Notes: a model not told the origin generated them from the letters alone. Positions 48,882-61,321 are shown, numbered from the stretch's first letter. The stretch is DNA of 64,000 nt from Tamarix chinensis (GCA_030549775.1 CM060180.1:32027090-32091089), one strand, 5' to 3'. Numbers and translations are program-made.

Positions 48882-50127
48882 TACCTGTAGTAGCGTTGAG
48901 TCGAGTTTTTTTGTTGATGTTAGGAAAATACATTCCTTCGCACCACCGTCCCTTTAGACGCCACTTTCGCCACCTCTGGCCAACACTGCCGTCAGTTCTG
49001 GCCACCGACGCCTTCCCTGCACCCCCCTCTAACTAACTAGACCACCAGTACCCTTCAATTCTTCCTTCACAAGCCACCCCGACCGTGCGAATTTCCCTTC
49101 TTAACCAAACCATTTCCTGCCACCGCCACCCTTTGAACCAACCTTAGCCACCTCTTCTGCCGCTGCCGCCGCTCCTTTCGCCTCCAAAATTGTGCTGCAG
49201 ACCCTCCTCTATCTCCCCTACCTTTCTTTTCATCTTTCTCCCTCTCTTCCTCTCTTTCTCTTCTTCTTCCCTATTCGGCCACCGCCGCCGCCGCTGTGCG
49301 CCACCACCATCATTTTGTTCCTCTCCTTCTGGGCAATCATAATCACCCTTACTTCCACCCTCCTTTTTCTTATTTTGTTCCCAACCTTCAACTTTTCCCC
49401 TTTTCTTCTCTTTTTCTGGCCCCCGCCGGTGCCGCCTATCCCCACCAGCCTAAGGTTGAACCCTAGACCCTTTCAACCATTTTCCCATGTTTTTACAAGC
49501 CTTAAATTATTTTATTTCATTTATTCTAATATAAATCCTATTATTATTATTATTATTTCCATTTTTAATATGTATTATTATTGTTATTAATATTAATGTT
49601 TTTCTTATTATTCTGTTGAGGGCTGAATCCCTATTGTAATTTTTAATTCGATTTTAGCACTATTACCCTTATTATTTCTATTATTACTATTATTAATATT
49701 AATATATTATAAGTATAATTATTTTTATTATTATTTCCTACTTCGAATTTCTATTATTCTTATTCCATTATTATTAATACAACTATTTTACCATTACTGT
49801 TGTTAATAATGTTATTAATGTTATTGTTGTTGTTGTTGTCGTTGTTGTTATTACTATCATTATTATTATTTTCAAGTGTTAGTATTATTATTTTATATAG
49901 GGTTGAAACCCTATTGTGCTTATTTTAAATTTTAGTAGTGGTATTATAAATATCATGTCTTATTATTATTAGTATTTATTCTTATTAATGTTATTATTAT
50001 TATCATTTATTAAGTTATTATTACTCAATGTAGGGTGGAAACCCTACTTCTTTTTATCTTCAAATATTATCCTTACTATTATTACCATTATGATTATTAT
50101 TATTATTACAATATTATTATGGTTTTT

Positions 50128-50181
<54 letters not shown>
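50128..50181 (+). repeat. (ATC)18 microsatellite
   Basis: Eighteen uninterrupted ATC units in the TTA-rich middle of solo LTR C; adjoining (ATT)n. Confidence 0.95.
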
Positions 50182-50183
<2 letters not shown>

Positions 50184-50889
50184 TATTATTATTATTATTT
50201 CATCACTATTATTATTACTAAATTTGGTTATTTATTTTACTAATATTATTATTAGTATTATTTTAGTAAAGGGGTTGAAGCCCTTATTTCACTTTATTTT
50301 GAATAATGTCCTGGTTATTATTATTGTTACTATTATTATTATTCTTATTTATATTATCATTGATATTATTTTTAATATCTTTGCTATTATTATTTTAGTA
50401 TCATTATTATTATTAGGGTAAAGTTTTCAACCTTATATTATCAACTTTTATAATATTTCTATTATTCCTATATCTTTAGCAAAGTTAGTAATTAGTTAAT
50501 GTTATTTTATTAATATATTATTATTATTTATTCAAAAACATAGTCTTATAATAAGTTAGTGATTAATAGTATTTTTGATAGGAGAAAATCTAATTTTAGC
50601 TTTTCTCTCATATGAGGTGAAACCAGTCAAAGCCCTAAGGAGGCGTAGGAGTGTACTCCAAGACCGGTGTCGTTTTAGGTAAGGGGACTAAGGCCATATG
50701 TGTAATATGCGATTTTATGCTATGCATGCCATGTGATATGAATTATAGTGTATTTCATGTGAATATTGTATAATTGTTATTAATACAGCATGATTATGGA
50801 GTTGAAGTATGTTGGTGTGAATAAATTATGTCATGAGAATTATGTGCATAATTGTGTTACTATTATTGTATGCTGTGGCCTTAAGACAT

Positions 50890-51360
50890 GCATGTTAGGG
50901 TTGTAAAATAATGATGGGGAGTGTAACAATGTGGTGTTAGGGTTTTGCATGAAATGATATGGTGTTAGGGTTTTGCATGAAATGGTATGGTGTTAGGGTT
51001 TTGCATGAAATTGTATGGTGTTAGGGTTTGCATGGAATTGCATGGTGTTAGGGTTTTGAATGGTGGTATTAGGGTTTTCATGGTGGTATTAGGGTTTGCA
51101 TGGTGGTATTATGTTTTGCAATGTGGTATTAGGGTTTGCATGGTGGTATTAGGGTTTTCATGGTGGTATTATGTTTTGCATGGTGGTATTGGGGTTTGCA
51201 TGGTAGTATTAGGGTTGCATGATGGAGCTAGGGTTTTGCATGGGAGTTAATGATTGCATGGGAGTTAGGGTTTGCATGGGAACTAGGGTTTGTATGGAGT
51301 TAGGGTTTGTATGGAAGAAGGGTTTGCATGGGAGTTAGGGTTTGCATGGAGTTAGTCATG
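50890..51360 (+). repeat. TTAGGGTTTGCATGG array in solo LTR C
   Basis: More than fifteen units of about 20-30 bp built on TTAGGGTTTTGCATGNNNTGGTAT. Contains TTTAGGG-like strings but at irregular spacing, so it is not telomeric. A shorter counterpart is at 23470-23760 and 29990-30270 in the young LTRs. Confidence 0.8.
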
Positions 51361-51429
51361 CATGTTTGGGCAAATGTTTGTGAATAAAATATTTAAGACA
51401 CCAATCTTTTAAAGTGGAAGATTATTGAG

Positions 51430-51790
51430 CCAGGTCCAGACCGATCCACCGATCAGGAATAGTGGTTAGGGTTTTACCCTATGTACTACAAATCCATCGG
51501 TTATAATAGTGGTTATGACATGATGTCTTATATGTGACCGGCCCACCGACAATAATAGTGGGGTGACTCGAGCTCAATAAACACAAACTAGAATTTCTAA
51601 GACTCTTAAAAGACATTAATTACTTACAGTGGAACACCATGCGAGCAGGAACCGAACCGATCCACCGGTTAATAATAGTGGTTAGGGTTTTACCCTATAT
51701 GTGACCGATCCACCGGTAATAATAGTGGTTAGGGCATGATGCTCTATGTGTGACCGACCCACCGGTTATAATAGTGGGGTGTTCCTATAC
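51430..51790 (+). repeat. CCACCGG..AATAGTGG array in solo LTR C
   Basis: Two blocks headed by CTTTTAAAGTGGAAGATTATTGAGCC and ACTTACAGTGGAACACC-like sequence, each with three units of CCGATCCACCGGT..AATAATAGTGG separated by TTAGGGTTTTACCCTAT or similar linkers. Confidence 0.8.
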
Positions 51791-52534
51791 TCCCATGGAT
51801 TTGAAAAAAGGCATGGTGTGTATTGACTTCCGATAAAAGAAAGACTAAATAATTAATCTGGACCTTTTTGGGCCTTATGTGTGGGCTCGTTGATGATAGA
51901 CTATGGATTTCTCTATACGCTTTTATGTATCATATGTGTGGTTTGAAATTGTATGTTGATTAGTATCCTACATGATTTGATGTGTTTATATGTCAGCCTT
52001 AGTGATCGGTTACCTTACTCAGTACGTAGCGTACTGATCACCTGTTTCATGGGTGCTGCTCATTCCCACGAACAGAAGGTCCTTTCTGACTTTGTGTAGG
52101 TGGTCGGGACATCCGGTGGAGCTGAGCGTTGAGTATATATGTGGTTGGATTCATTCTTCTCGTTATTTTATATTCCTTCTATTATTTCCTTTGCATCGAA
52201 TTTATCCAATACGATTTATTACCTTGCATTGAGTACTTTAAATGAATCTCTTATCGATTGTAAGATATTCTCTTTTGAATATGAATAATAATTCCTTATG
52301 CGTACTCTGATTTCTATGTTATTATCTCTTTAATTCATTTTATGAAATCTTGGTGTAAGTTTCATGTTAATCTTTTTAGTCTTAGCACTTGGTACTGAAA
52401 CGGTCGGAGAGAACCAGTTTGGTACTAAGTGTGGCGGTACCATTATCAGAATTCACAAGTTTTAATTTAAATATTTCTATTGTAATTTCGTGCGCTTTAA
52501 AAAAAAGTAGTGAATTTTGGGTTGTTACACTTTA

Positions 52535-52650
52535 TGCACCAGTACGACCAGGGTACCTTTGCGACCCTGGGTTCATGGTTGAAGGGTGCTGAGTAGCTTG
52601 TATGCACCAGTACGACCGGTATACCTTTGTATCTCGGGTTCTTAATCTCT
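52535..52650 (+). repeat. Direct repeat TGCACCAGTACGACC
   Basis: Two copies, at 52535 and 52600, each continuing GG.TACCTTTG.. and ..GGGTTC. In solo LTR B just after the C insertion. Confidence 0.7.
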
Positions 52651-54244
52651 CGTCCGAGGCAAATAAACAGAATTGTTGTGCTGATTAAAGAAAGGAAAAA
52701 CACTAATCACGAAAGTGAAAGATTAATGAGCCAGGCCTAGTTGACTTATGATATTGAGTACCGATCCACCGGTTATAATAGTGGCCCAGGAGCATGTTGC
52801 CCTAACATATGATATTGAGTACCGGTCTACCGGATATAATAGTGGCCCAGGAGTATTTTGCCCTGGATGATGATTACATGTATTCTGGTCCACCGGCTAA
52901 AATAGTGGGGGTCCCGAGATCCATAAAACAAGCATTGGATGTGAATAAATGATGGAAAGATATTAATTACTTATAGTGGAACACCTTATGAGTCGGGGCC
53001 AGACCAGTTCACCGGCGAATAATAGTGGCCAGGAGCGTTCTGCCCTGTATATATTCCGGTCCACCGGCTATAATAGTGGGGTTCCTGCACTTACTTGGAT
53101 ATAACCGGAGAGATGATTGAATAATGATGGACTAATGGCTTAAGGCCAAAAGTATCAATCGTACCTTATAACTTGTTGATATGTGGCAGCCTTGTTATAT
53201 ATGTGATTGTTATGTATGCACCTCTCATTACATATGTATATATCTTGCATTATGTGTCGCATTGTGGGCCTGTTTTTAAGTGTGGTATTAAAGGGTTACT
53301 CAGTACCATAGTAATGAAGGGTTCCATTCGTGGGGGCCCTACCTAATCAATGGGCAGTGTCCCTTGTAGGTCTTTTTAGGTGCTACTCAAGTGGGCAACG
53401 GGAAAGAGAGTAAGGAATTATTTAGAACCGTTAGGGTTTTTCTCCTTCTCTTTTAAATTCCTGGTTTTAATGTTAATGTTGTTAATGTAACTACCACTGA
53501 CGGATTTTATTCTTGTAAATGATTTGATACGCTACTCTAATATAAGTATGTTGAATTTCTTGTAAATTGTATTTCATTTTTTTAGCCTTAGCACTTGGTA
53601 TTGGAACGGTATGAGTGAACCGGTCTGATACTAAGTGTGGCGGTAATATCCCCGAAATTCATAGCTTGTTGTTTTGCTTCCTCCAATCTTTTAATAAAAC
53701 GAAACTTTTCAGTAGTGAATTTTGGGGGTGTTACATATACACACAACCATTACCATCCCTTGTCGCACCCTTTATAATTCCACCACAACACACAACCATC
53801 ACCTCCCTTATAATACCCCGAAAATTTTCTTAGCCTAATCCCGCGTTATTAATGTCCTAATTTAATTTGATTCTAATCTCAAGAAATCTTATTTTTAGCC
53901 TTAACCAAATTTCATAATCTCGAAACTTTAACTGAAACCAAAACCTTGATTCAGATAAACCGTAATTCGTAAACCAAAATCAAAACCCGCTAAAATTTCC
54001 ACTAATCCAAATTACTTGGCTAATCCGAAATCACCTAATATAATCCTAATCCCCTAACCTTTCTCTATTTTTCCCTTTCTTTCTCCTTTTCTTTTCTTCC
54101 TTTTTCTTTTCTTTTATTTTTCCTTCTTCTCCTACGCTGATTTTTATGGCATGAAGGATTTGGGTTCCTCTGCACCACCCCCAGCACCTTGTCTCCCACA
54201 TGCACCGTGGCACCATCATCCATCCCTACCACCCTCGTGCTTGT

Positions 54245-54749
54245 TAGGGATGGCAATTTTCCCCGCGGGTTCGGGGCCCCGTCGGGGATTCCCCGTTCGG
54301 GTTCGGGTTTGGGGAGAGAATTCGGGGATCGGGTTCGGGTTCGGGGATTCTTAACGAGGATTTTTTCGGGGACGGGGCGGGGACGGGTTTGGGGTCCCCA
54401 TCCCCGAACCCGCCCCGAAATTTTTTTTAATATATTTTTATATAATTATATATATATATATAATATACATAATTTTTTTATAGAATATGAATTAAAAATA
54501 TAATATAAAAAAATAGTTTGAGGATCGGGGATGAGATCGGGGATCGGGTATAAAGTCGGGTTTCGGGGATCGGGTCGGGTTTTAAGAATGGGGAATAAAT
54601 CGGGGATGGAAAATAGATCGGGGATCGGGTCGGGGAATCCCCGATAAAAAAATAACGGGGATCGGGTCGGGTTCGGGGATAATTTTCCTTATCGGGTTCG
54701 GGGATGGGGATGGGGTCCCCGTCCCCGACCCGCCCCGTTGCCATCCCTA
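54245..54749. mobile_element. hAT (Ac/Ds-type) non-autonomous element 5
   Basis: A 505-bp element, ends TAGGGATGGCAA and TTGCCATCCCTA, flanked by gtgcttgt (54237-54244) and gtgcttat (54750-54757), 7 of 8 matching. Arms of reiterated GGTTCGGGGATCGGG flank an AT-rich core (54420-54510). Close relative of element 4 at 41286-41735. Nested three deep, in D within A. Confidence 0.9.
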
Positions 54750-55052
54750 GTGCTTATCTTCTTCTTCTCTTCCCCTGCACACCCCACGCACCACCATCAC
54801 TTCCCCTGCCACTCTTCTTCTTCATACTACTGCTCTATTTCACCCGTTATCACCATCACACTCCCTGCTTTCCTCTCCCATGCATGTCTCCTTGGTGTGT
54901 CGTCATCATCCCTCTTGCCTCTTCCTGATCTCCATCAATTTCAACCATCACCATCACCCCTATCCTTTTTCTTTTCTTCTTCTTTACCGATTATCGTTGT
55001 CGTCGTCATCACCTCCTCTGCAATTCTCCTGCGTGGCACCCCACCTTACTAG

Positions 55053-55060
55053 TATATATA
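55053..55060 (+). promoter_or_regulatory. TATA box of solo LTR D
   Basis: TATATATA between the upstream CT-rich segment and a further CT-rich leader; equivalent in place to the TATA boxes of C and A. Confidence 0.4.
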
Positions 55061-57376
55061 CCCCCTCCATCCTCCATTCGATTATCTTCCATCACCTCCC
55101 CGACCTTCTTCTCTTCTTCCTTCTCCTTCCTCCTTCTTCTTCCTCCTTCTTTCTCTATTTTTGGCTTTTGAACCACCCAATCCACCACCGTGCACCACCT
55201 CAGCCACCACTCGCCGCCATTTGGCCAGTGGACCAAACACCAAGATCGCCCCAACATTTCCTCTTGCGGTCACCGGCCATCGCCGCCGAACACCGCCTCT
55301 TTTCCCTTCTTCTTCCCCTCATTCGTTGTAGTGTTGTAGAGTGCACCGCCTGGTGCACGACCGTGCAACACTTAAAACTTATGCTGCACAACCATGCAAC
55401 TTTTGCACCGCCTGGTCGTGCATCTTTTTTTTTTCTTGACCTATTGTGCACTAGTGTTGCACAACCATACAACTTTTGCACCGTCTGGTTGTGCCTTTTT
55501 TTTCTCTCAGCTTGGTTCTGCACAACCATGCAACCTTTGCACCGCTTAGCCATGCATCTTTTCTCCTCTAGACCTGTTGTGCACTGTTGGTGCACGACCT
55601 TGCAACTTCTTTTTTGGTCGTACACCCCTATTTTCACCCCAAACCTTGTCCAAACACCATCAAAATTTAACCATAGCTCCACCACACATTCTTCTACACT
55701 TCCATATAATTCAAGCTTCCATTTGACTCCAGTTAATTCCATTTTTACCCTCCTGTACCTTAACTTCCCTCTTTTAATCTTTGATCCTAATCGTATTTTA
55801 TCTTATTTTTGTAGGTGATCTTTTGGTAATCTCGGAGGAGGTATAGGATTTACGTGCATAGAACATGGTGTCCTTGTTGGTAAGGATACATGTCATAGTT
55901 AAGGATTTATGTGATACTTGTATTTTTGTATATGCTTTTGTGTTGAGTATGTTGTATTGAATAATTTATTTTTGGAAATGCTATGAAATGATATTCTTGG
56001 GAGTAATGAAATCTTGTAAGTACGTATTTGGGTATAATGTTGGATACCGGATATATCTATGGTAAACTAGGGTACTGTACTTGGGATATTGATTGGAGAT
56101 TTATAAGTTTTGGGTTTCATAAGGCTTTGAGAGAATACGATAATCTTTCCTACCTTGAGGGTATTAGGATCATTTGAGGATAATTACGTGGTTATGCTTA
56201 TGTGGTTCATTTGTATATCTTGTGCATTTATATGAGCTTAGCATGATAATATACAATCAACTCTGAATAAGATACTAATCATTTATAGTGAAAGATCACG
56301 TGAGTCGGGCCAAGGTGTTTATATGGGTTCGTTCCACCGGATAATAATGGTGGCTTGGGTGTGTTGTCTCCAAGAGGTGCTTTAATCCGTTATATCGGAG
56401 TAAGAATAGTGGATCCCTATACTCAACGTGAATGAAAATACAATTAAGAGATAAATTATAAATGGAAAGATGCTAATCATTTAAAGTGAGAGACTATGTG
56501 AGTCAAGACCAAGGTGTTGAGTCTGTTCCCCTGGATAATAATAGTGGCTCGGTTGTGTTGTCCCCAAAAGGTGCTTCAGATCGTTCCACCGATTTAATAA
56601 TAGTGGCTCAAGAGTATTTTACTCTGAGAGGTGTTGGCTCCATTCCATCGGATAATAATAGTAGCTCGGGTGTGTTATTCCCAGGAGGTGCTTCAGACCA
56701 TTCTACCGGTTTAAGAATAGTGGGTTCCCTGACCTCAACGTAAATAAAAGTCTGGAATATGGTATATCTAATGAAGGACCTAGAATCAATAACTATCTGG
56801 TATTTTTTGAATTACTCATGTATGATTTTCTTATGAGAATTCTTGTAACCCTGCTTAACTATATCGTTACCTTACTTAGTATGTAACGTAATGATCATCC
56901 GTTTCATGGGTGTTGCTCATTCCCATGAGCAGACCTACCATGTTTTGTAGGTGATTGATGATTATTAGCTTGATGTGCTTGCCTTGGATGAACGCTAAAT
57001 AAATTGGTAAAGGGTATGGTTATCCGGATATCTTTGTCTCTCTTTGGACTCCTAGTCCTCTATTTTTACAATTTATTTCCTTCTCTCTATTTCGTATCCT
57101 GTATCGCGTTGGAATCAAGTGCTTCCCACATCTGATTCCTAGGTATAAGGTTAATTCTTTCTTACACCCGACATAGACTGGGCATAAGAAGTGCCTCTTC
57201 GATATTGGATGCAGCGTGACACCCCTACGTTTTGTGTTTTGGCTTCCACTATTAACTCTTTAAAATGAAAATTTTAAGTTCTAAAATTTGGGGGTGTTAC
57301 ATCCCTGCCACCTCCTCAAGACCCGCACCATTCCCCTACATCATTGTGCCCACGTCCCCCTATTTTTCTTCCACCC

Positions 57377-57382
57377 TATATA
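57377..57382 (+). promoter_or_regulatory. TATA box of solo LTR A
   Basis: CCCTATATACC upstream of a CT-rich leader, as in C and D. Confidence 0.35.
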
Positions 57383-57389
57383 CCTCATA

Positions 57390-57409
57390 CACACACACAC
57401 ACACACACT
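57390..57409 (+). repeat. (AC)n microsatellite
   Basis: About ten AC units just downstream of the TATA box in solo LTR A. Confidence 0.9.
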
Positions 57410-57512
57410 CTTCACTCTCCTTCCTTCCTCTTTGTTTTGCCTCCATTCTGCCCATTTTGTGTTAAGAAAATACTACCCAAGCCCCTCTATTTTCTCTCTC
57501 CTTCTTCCTCCT

Positions 57513-57659
57513 TTCTTCTTCTTCTTCTTCTTCTTCTTCTTCTTCTTCTTCTTCTTCTTCTTCTTCTTCTTCTTCTTCTTCTTCTTCTTCTTCTTCTTCT
57601 TCTTCTTCTTCTTCTTCTTCTTCTTCTTCTTCTTCTTCTTCTTCTTCTTCTTCTTCTTC
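57513..57659 (+). repeat. (TTC)49 microsatellite
   Basis: 147 bp of uninterrupted TTC in the leader region of solo LTR A. Other copies have only mixed CT tracts here. It yields long poly-Phe, poly-Leu and poly-Lys frames that are not genes. Confidence 0.97.
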
Positions 57660-60419
57660 CCTTTTCCCTGCCTTGTTTTCCTATACTGAGACACCTCCAT
57701 CCTCACCACGCGCCACCACAACCACCATGCATCGCCCATCAACTAGTGGACCGATCACAAAGTCACCACAACCTTCCCCATCACTGTCACCGGCCATCGC
57801 CTCCGACCACCGCTTCTTTTTCCCTCTTCTTCCTCATGTTTGTCGCATTTTTGAGAAATGCGCGACCTCAAGCATGGTTGTGCAATACTAAAATTTCATA
57901 TCGCACACCCGTGTAACCCAGCACAGCCTGCTCATGCACCCTCGCACGACCTACGCATGGCCTTGTCGCATGCCCATATGCATCTGTTCGACTTGAACTT
58001 GTTTACTCGCTAATCGAGCACAACCATGCCACCTTGCACTACCTAGTCGTGCACAATCCTAACTCTCAAACAGGGTGTGCACTGCTTGTAGCACGTCCAT
58101 GTAGCCACCCATTTCGGCTGTGCGCCCCTATTTTCACCCCCAAGCCTTATCCAAACAACACCAAATTTTCACTATAGCTCCACCACACATCCACATATCT
58201 CAAGCTTCCATTTGACTATGATTATTTCCACTTTTACCCTCTTTACCTTAATTTCTCCCTCGGTTATACTCTTTAAGCCTAACCATGTATTTTGTTGTTT
58301 TTGTAGGTGGTATTCCGATGGTCTTAGAGGATGATGTCTAGGATTTACGTGCTTAGAGTCTGGTGTCTTAGTTGATAAGGATACTAATAGATGTTTTAGG
58401 GTTTGTGTGTTAATTACTTGCATGGATATGTGTATTTTTCATAATATTGTTATTATATGATTTAATGTATGTTGATCATGATATATTGTGATAATATGGA
58501 TTATATGTTTGAAAGAAAGTGAGAATGAGTAAGAGGTATGGATATGATTTTGTTATCTAATGACATATTTCAGGAAAATATATTGTATGGCATATAATAT
58601 AGGTCAAAATAATCCATGACAAGTGGAATATGTATATTTAAGAAGTACGGTGATAAACAACAGACTTGGGAAAAATAATGATTATGGAAGATATAATATT
58701 TTATAAAATCAAAGCTATTGGTTATCTTTAATGGTATTTTTATCATTATGTGATAATAAGAAAATTTTGGTATTTAATGTGTTAGGTGGATTAAAATAAG
58801 GTAATGATATATTGAGAAGTGTTTAGAAGTATTATTGTCGTCATAGGTTCTTCAAAATAGAAATAATGGTCTAAATATGGCAATAACTTAAAATGATAAT
58901 ATTATTAATCCATGTGTAAAACCTAGATGTTATCTGAATTTTGGATATGTTGCTAATAATTAGCCTTATGGCAATGTTTATTTAACTTGGTAATCATATG
59001 AGTTTCATGGGAAGAATTACGACTACTAATGAAATTAAGTTTCAATAATTTTGTGAATAGTTGCTTGGATAAGATTATTAACGTATATGGACAACATGAG
59101 AGTTAGACTGTGAATTACAGGTCTGATAATAATGATGATACTTGAGAATGATATATTATAACTTGTGGTTGAATAATTAATATGGGATAATGAATTCTAA
59201 GAGTGTGTAGTTAGGGTTTAGGAGATTAAGGACCTTGACTTATCTGATGTGTTTATCGGCTTCAATGTGTTCAATACCTGTGAATCAATTACGAATAAGA
59301 TACTAATCATTTAAAGTGAAAGAACACGCGATTAGGGCCAATGTGTTGTTTTTATATTTTGTTCCACTAGAGAGAATAGTGACTCGGGAGCGTTCTATCC
59401 TAAGAAGATGATGTTTTTAATATCCATTCCACCGGAGTTAATAGTGACTCAGGAGCGTTTTCCCCTAAGATGGTGTTTCAATATGTTACACCAGATTAAG
59501 AATAGTGGGGGGCCTGGGGGCCATATTCATCATTAAATGAAAATATAATAGTATAACCTATGAAAAAGACAATAATTATTTAAAGTGGAAGAGTGCATGA
59601 GTCAAGATTGAGGTGTTTCTTTTTTATATCCGTTCCATCGTAGGGAATAGTGGCTCAAGAGAGTTCTACCTTGAGAAGGTGATGTTATCAGATATGTTCC
59701 ACCAGATGATAGTAGTGGCTCAAGTGTGTTGTCCCTAAGAAGGTATTTCAAACCATTTCAGTGGTTTAAGAATAGTGGAGTTCCTACACTCAACGTATAT
59801 AAAAGAATGAAAATGGATTATATCTAATAAAGAGATATGGATTATTACTTATCATATGGGTTGTTTCATTTATTTAACTGTAACTTATCACCTTTTTGTG
59901 AATGTGTTATTTGTATCCCTAATTCAACAGTATTGTTCCCTTACTTAGTATGTAGCATACCGATCACTTGTTTTATAGGTGTTGATCATTCCCACGAGCA
60001 GGAAACCTTGGTTCTCGTGTGTAGATCTTAGAAGATCCTCTAGATGACTATGATGCCTATAATACACTACGTGGGGATGAGTGATATTATCTGTACTGGG
60101 TGTTTGGGTGAAGAGTAATGTTATCTGGTAAATGTATTATCCTGATGCCTTTTTGGACTCTTAATCCATGGTATTTCCTTTTTTTTTGTAATTTATTTAC
60201 TGTAATTCAAAGTTAATCTCCAAACTCATATTGTATATAAATGTTTCTTTTGTTTATAATTTTCTTATGTTACTATAAATGTTTTTAGCATTGTGATTGA
60301 TGTAAGATTAGTTGAATAAACTGGACTTATGTCAATTACGATGTTAAGCCCCAGTAGTTTACTTATATTACTTATGCCGTAAAATGAAATTTTTCAGTAG
60401 TAAAAATTGGGGTGTTACA

Positions 60420-60664
60420 ATAGTATTAAGATAATCTAGTGTTACTGTCATAATCGGCATGAGTCTGACTTACCGTAACATTGTAATATCAAATACAAAG
60501 CAATATATTTACAACTTAAATAAGATAAACAAGGAAATAAGAGAAACATTCATAAATCTTAAATGGGAGTTTGGAGATAAAACTCTTTGAACAACATAAC
60601 ACCCTTATTATTAATTCTTCGTCAAAAAATGAAATTTATCAATACTAAATTGTTGGATGTTACA
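60420..60664. repeat. Old LTR relics flanking the nest
   Basis: After the right duplication ATAGT the sequence resumes the minus-strand relic that precedes A. At 60590-60664 a decayed plus-strand LTR end is visible (AAATGAAATTTATCAATACTAAA.. then GGATGTTACA). Confidence 0.45.
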
Positions 60665-61239
60665 GGCTTAATGTGTACAAGAGAGAGAAGGAAGGGGACT
60701 AGAAGGACAAGGCCATCAAAAACTTTTTGGGAAATTAGCCTTCAATTCCTCTTTTAATTCGATAAATGAAGTTTAGAAGGTTCAACAAGATTGTAAATTT
60801 TGTGTATAAATAGTTTATAGCAACAAAAAAAAAGTTATCAAATCATTTGGCATTTTTTTTTATTGAAAACATAAATAATTTTGGTTTAGCCTGATGTTTA
60901 ATCAATTGATGCCTCGTGTTGACCGATCATGCATCAGCTAAAACATTACCAAAAGCACAAGGCACATCAAAAGTCAATGAAGATCAATTGACTAGTGAAC
61001 TAGAAAAGTCTTTTCCACCCTCTTTTTCAAACTTTTCCAAATCTTGTGCAAATGAAACCCAAAATACACTTTCAAACCAAGATCAAACATATTCAAATCA
61101 TCATCAAACACATGAGTTAACACATATTTAAATGCCTAAATATATAGTTATTACATACATTATGATCAAGTAGGGTTAACACCTTATCCCAATGATACAA
61201 GGTTATAAAACCAAGGATAGAAAATATAATAAAGAGGAA
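60665..61239. other. Intergenic sequence, no recognised gene
   Basis: A 71-codon open frame at 60916-61131 is Ser/Thr/Asn-rich and matches nothing I know. The remainder is AT-rich without structure. Confidence 0.3.
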
Positions 61240-61321
61240 TGTAGTATCCTAAAATTTACAACTTTAAAATTTTTAAGCAGAAGCATAACTAAAATACATG
61301 GATGTTATTGTCACATTTGAC

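Larger units (their letters stand above)
47918..52529 (+). repeat. Solo LTR C, nested in B
   Basis: 4612 bp, TGAAATGCCTCAAAAATTC to AATTTTGGGTTGTTACA. CTTTA at 47913-47917 and 52530-52534 is a perfect duplication. It is the closest relative of the young element's LTR: same opening 350 bp, same CT-rich leader, TATAAATA at 48874, (TTA)n-rich middle, TTAGGGTTTGCATGG array (50890-51360), CCACCGG..AATAGTGG array (51430-51790) and TACTAAGTGTGGCGGTACC. Clearly more diverged than the two young LTRs are from each other. Confidence 0.93.
43929..53735 (+). repeat. Solo LTR B, nested in A
   Basis: Starts TGTAATCCTCCCAAATTTT and ends TTTTGGGGGTGTTACA. TATAC at 43924-43928 and 53736-53740 is a perfect duplication. 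About 5.2 kb after removing solo LTR C (47918-52529). It has a GC- and CT-rich leader (44260-45520), a long minisatellite (46140-47480), and CCACCGG..AATAGTGG units at 52755-53075. The CACTTGGTATTGGAACGG..TACTAAGTGTGGCGGTAAT block is at 53590-53650. Apparent open frames in the CT-rich part reflect composition. Confidence 0.9.
53809..57301 (+). repeat. Solo LTR D, nested in A
   Basis: Starts TATAATACCCCGAAAATTTT (TG decayed to TA) and ends AATTTGGGGGTGTTACA. TCCCT at 53804-53808 and 57302-57306 is a perfect 5-bp duplication. About 3.0 kb without the nested hAT element. TATATATA box at 55053; CCACCGG..AATAGTGG-type array at 56320-56730; CTTACTTAGTATGTAACG block near 56870. Closely resembles solo LTR G in its first 250 bp. 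Confidence 0.9.
43478..60419 (+). repeat. Solo LTR A (outermost of nest)
   Basis: Starts TGTAATACCCCAGATTTTTG at 43478 and ends AAAATTGGGGTGTTACA at 60419. ATAGT at 43473-43477 and 60420-60424 is a perfect 5-bp duplication. Its own sequence is 43478-43928, 53741-53808 and 57307-60419, about 3.6 kb after removing insertions B and D. It contains the (TTC)49 tract, a TATATA box at 57377, a GTTCCACC..AATAGTGGCTC array (59290-59790) and the CTTACTTAGTATGTAGC block. No internal domain remains. Confidence 0.9.

Noticed and set aside
50890..51360. Interstitial telomere
   Set aside because: TTTAGGG strings are spaced by other sequence and belong to an LTR-internal array.
54880..55818. 312-codon open frame in solo LTR D
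   Set aside because: Same leader composition and position as in the other LTRs; repeats such as GCACAACCATGCAAC explain the periodic residues.
57288..57916. Poly-Phe, poly-Leu and poly-Lys frames
   Set aside because: Products of the (TTC)49 tract only.
60916..61131. 71-codon open frame
   Set aside because: Ser/Thr/Asn/Gln-rich, no recognisable family, AT-rich surroundings; kept only as part of an intergenic entry.
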